From contig CAKRVQ010000097.1 in NCBI GenBank assembly GCA_934408795.1, forward strand, positions 1 through 5,199: a stretch of 5,199 nucleotides of DNA, given 5' to 3'. The notes beneath the pieces were generated by a model. The model saw nothing but the letters and a program-made list of their open reading frames with translations. It searched no databases and had not been told where the DNA came from. This document shows positions 5,199 through 5,199 of this stretch, piece by piece. A program made the translations under genes and the position numbers. The stretch comes from an uncultured Eubacteriales bacterium (GTDB lineage Bacteria > Bacillota > Clostridia > Oscillospirales > Acutalibacteraceae). Within the stretch, counting starts at the first letter, position 1. Every line of letters begins with the position of its first letter.

Positions 5199-5199
5199 G

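Noticed and set aside
5133..5199. An open frame from ATG 5133 to the window end (starting MSKPRAGAPK) as the next gene
   Set aside because: No Shine-Dalgarno site, a composition explained by the GC hairpins, and no family resemblance. It cannot be excluded without sequence beyond 5199.
1..5199. CRISPR array, transposase, toxin-antitoxin, phage defence or biosynthetic system
   Set aside because: All coding space is taken by recognised housekeeping genes. The only tandem repeat is the coding one in lepB, which has no spacers.

Overview
The window reads as ordinary chromosomal housekeeping DNA from a low-to-mid G+C Gram-positive anaerobe, most likely a gut-type member of the Clostridia (Oscillospirales/Ruminococcaceae-like). 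This placement is inference. It rests on strong AGGAGG-type ribosome binding sites, frequent ATA and AGA/AGG codons at about half G+C by eye, a Gram-positive type signal peptidase with one membrane segment, and the gene order rplS-lepB-rbgA-rnhB-yraN. All seven genes are on the plus strand.

Layout: (1) 1-564, the 3' part of a ComF-family phosphoribosyltransferase gene cut by the window edge. (2) 658-1701, a divergent MreB-family actin, with a near-consensus promoter embedded in the last codons of comF. (3) 1776-2323, a monocistronic-looking rplS (ribosomal protein L19) unit with its own extended -10 promoter, a ~120-nt leader with hairpins and anti-Shine-Dalgarno loops, and a strong intrinsic terminator. 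(4) 2328-5098, a tightly packed run lepB, rbgA (ylqF), rnhB, yraN: 4-nt overlap, 5-nt gap, then 20-nt overlap, which implies one transcript and translational coupling. (5) 5096-5199, a very GC-rich, hairpin-dense intergenic element that runs to the window edge.

Functionally, rplS and rbgA serve 50S subunit assembly. lepB releases exported proteins from their signal peptides. rnhB removes ribonucleotides and RNA from DNA, and yraN is a nuclease-fold protein of uncertain role. MreB organises cell-wall synthesis, and ComF is a competence/DNA-uptake associated protein.

No clearly new multi-gene system is visible. The points most worth a second look are: the MreB homologue, which has Ala where canonical MreB has its presumed catalytic Glu and carries other changed nucleotide-site residues; a possible loop-to-SD pseudoknot in the rplS leader; a 12-nt minisatellite encoding a Ser/Asp/Asn-rich cytoplasmic tail on the signal peptidase; a long inverted repeat just upstream of lepB; and the multi-hairpin element after yraN.
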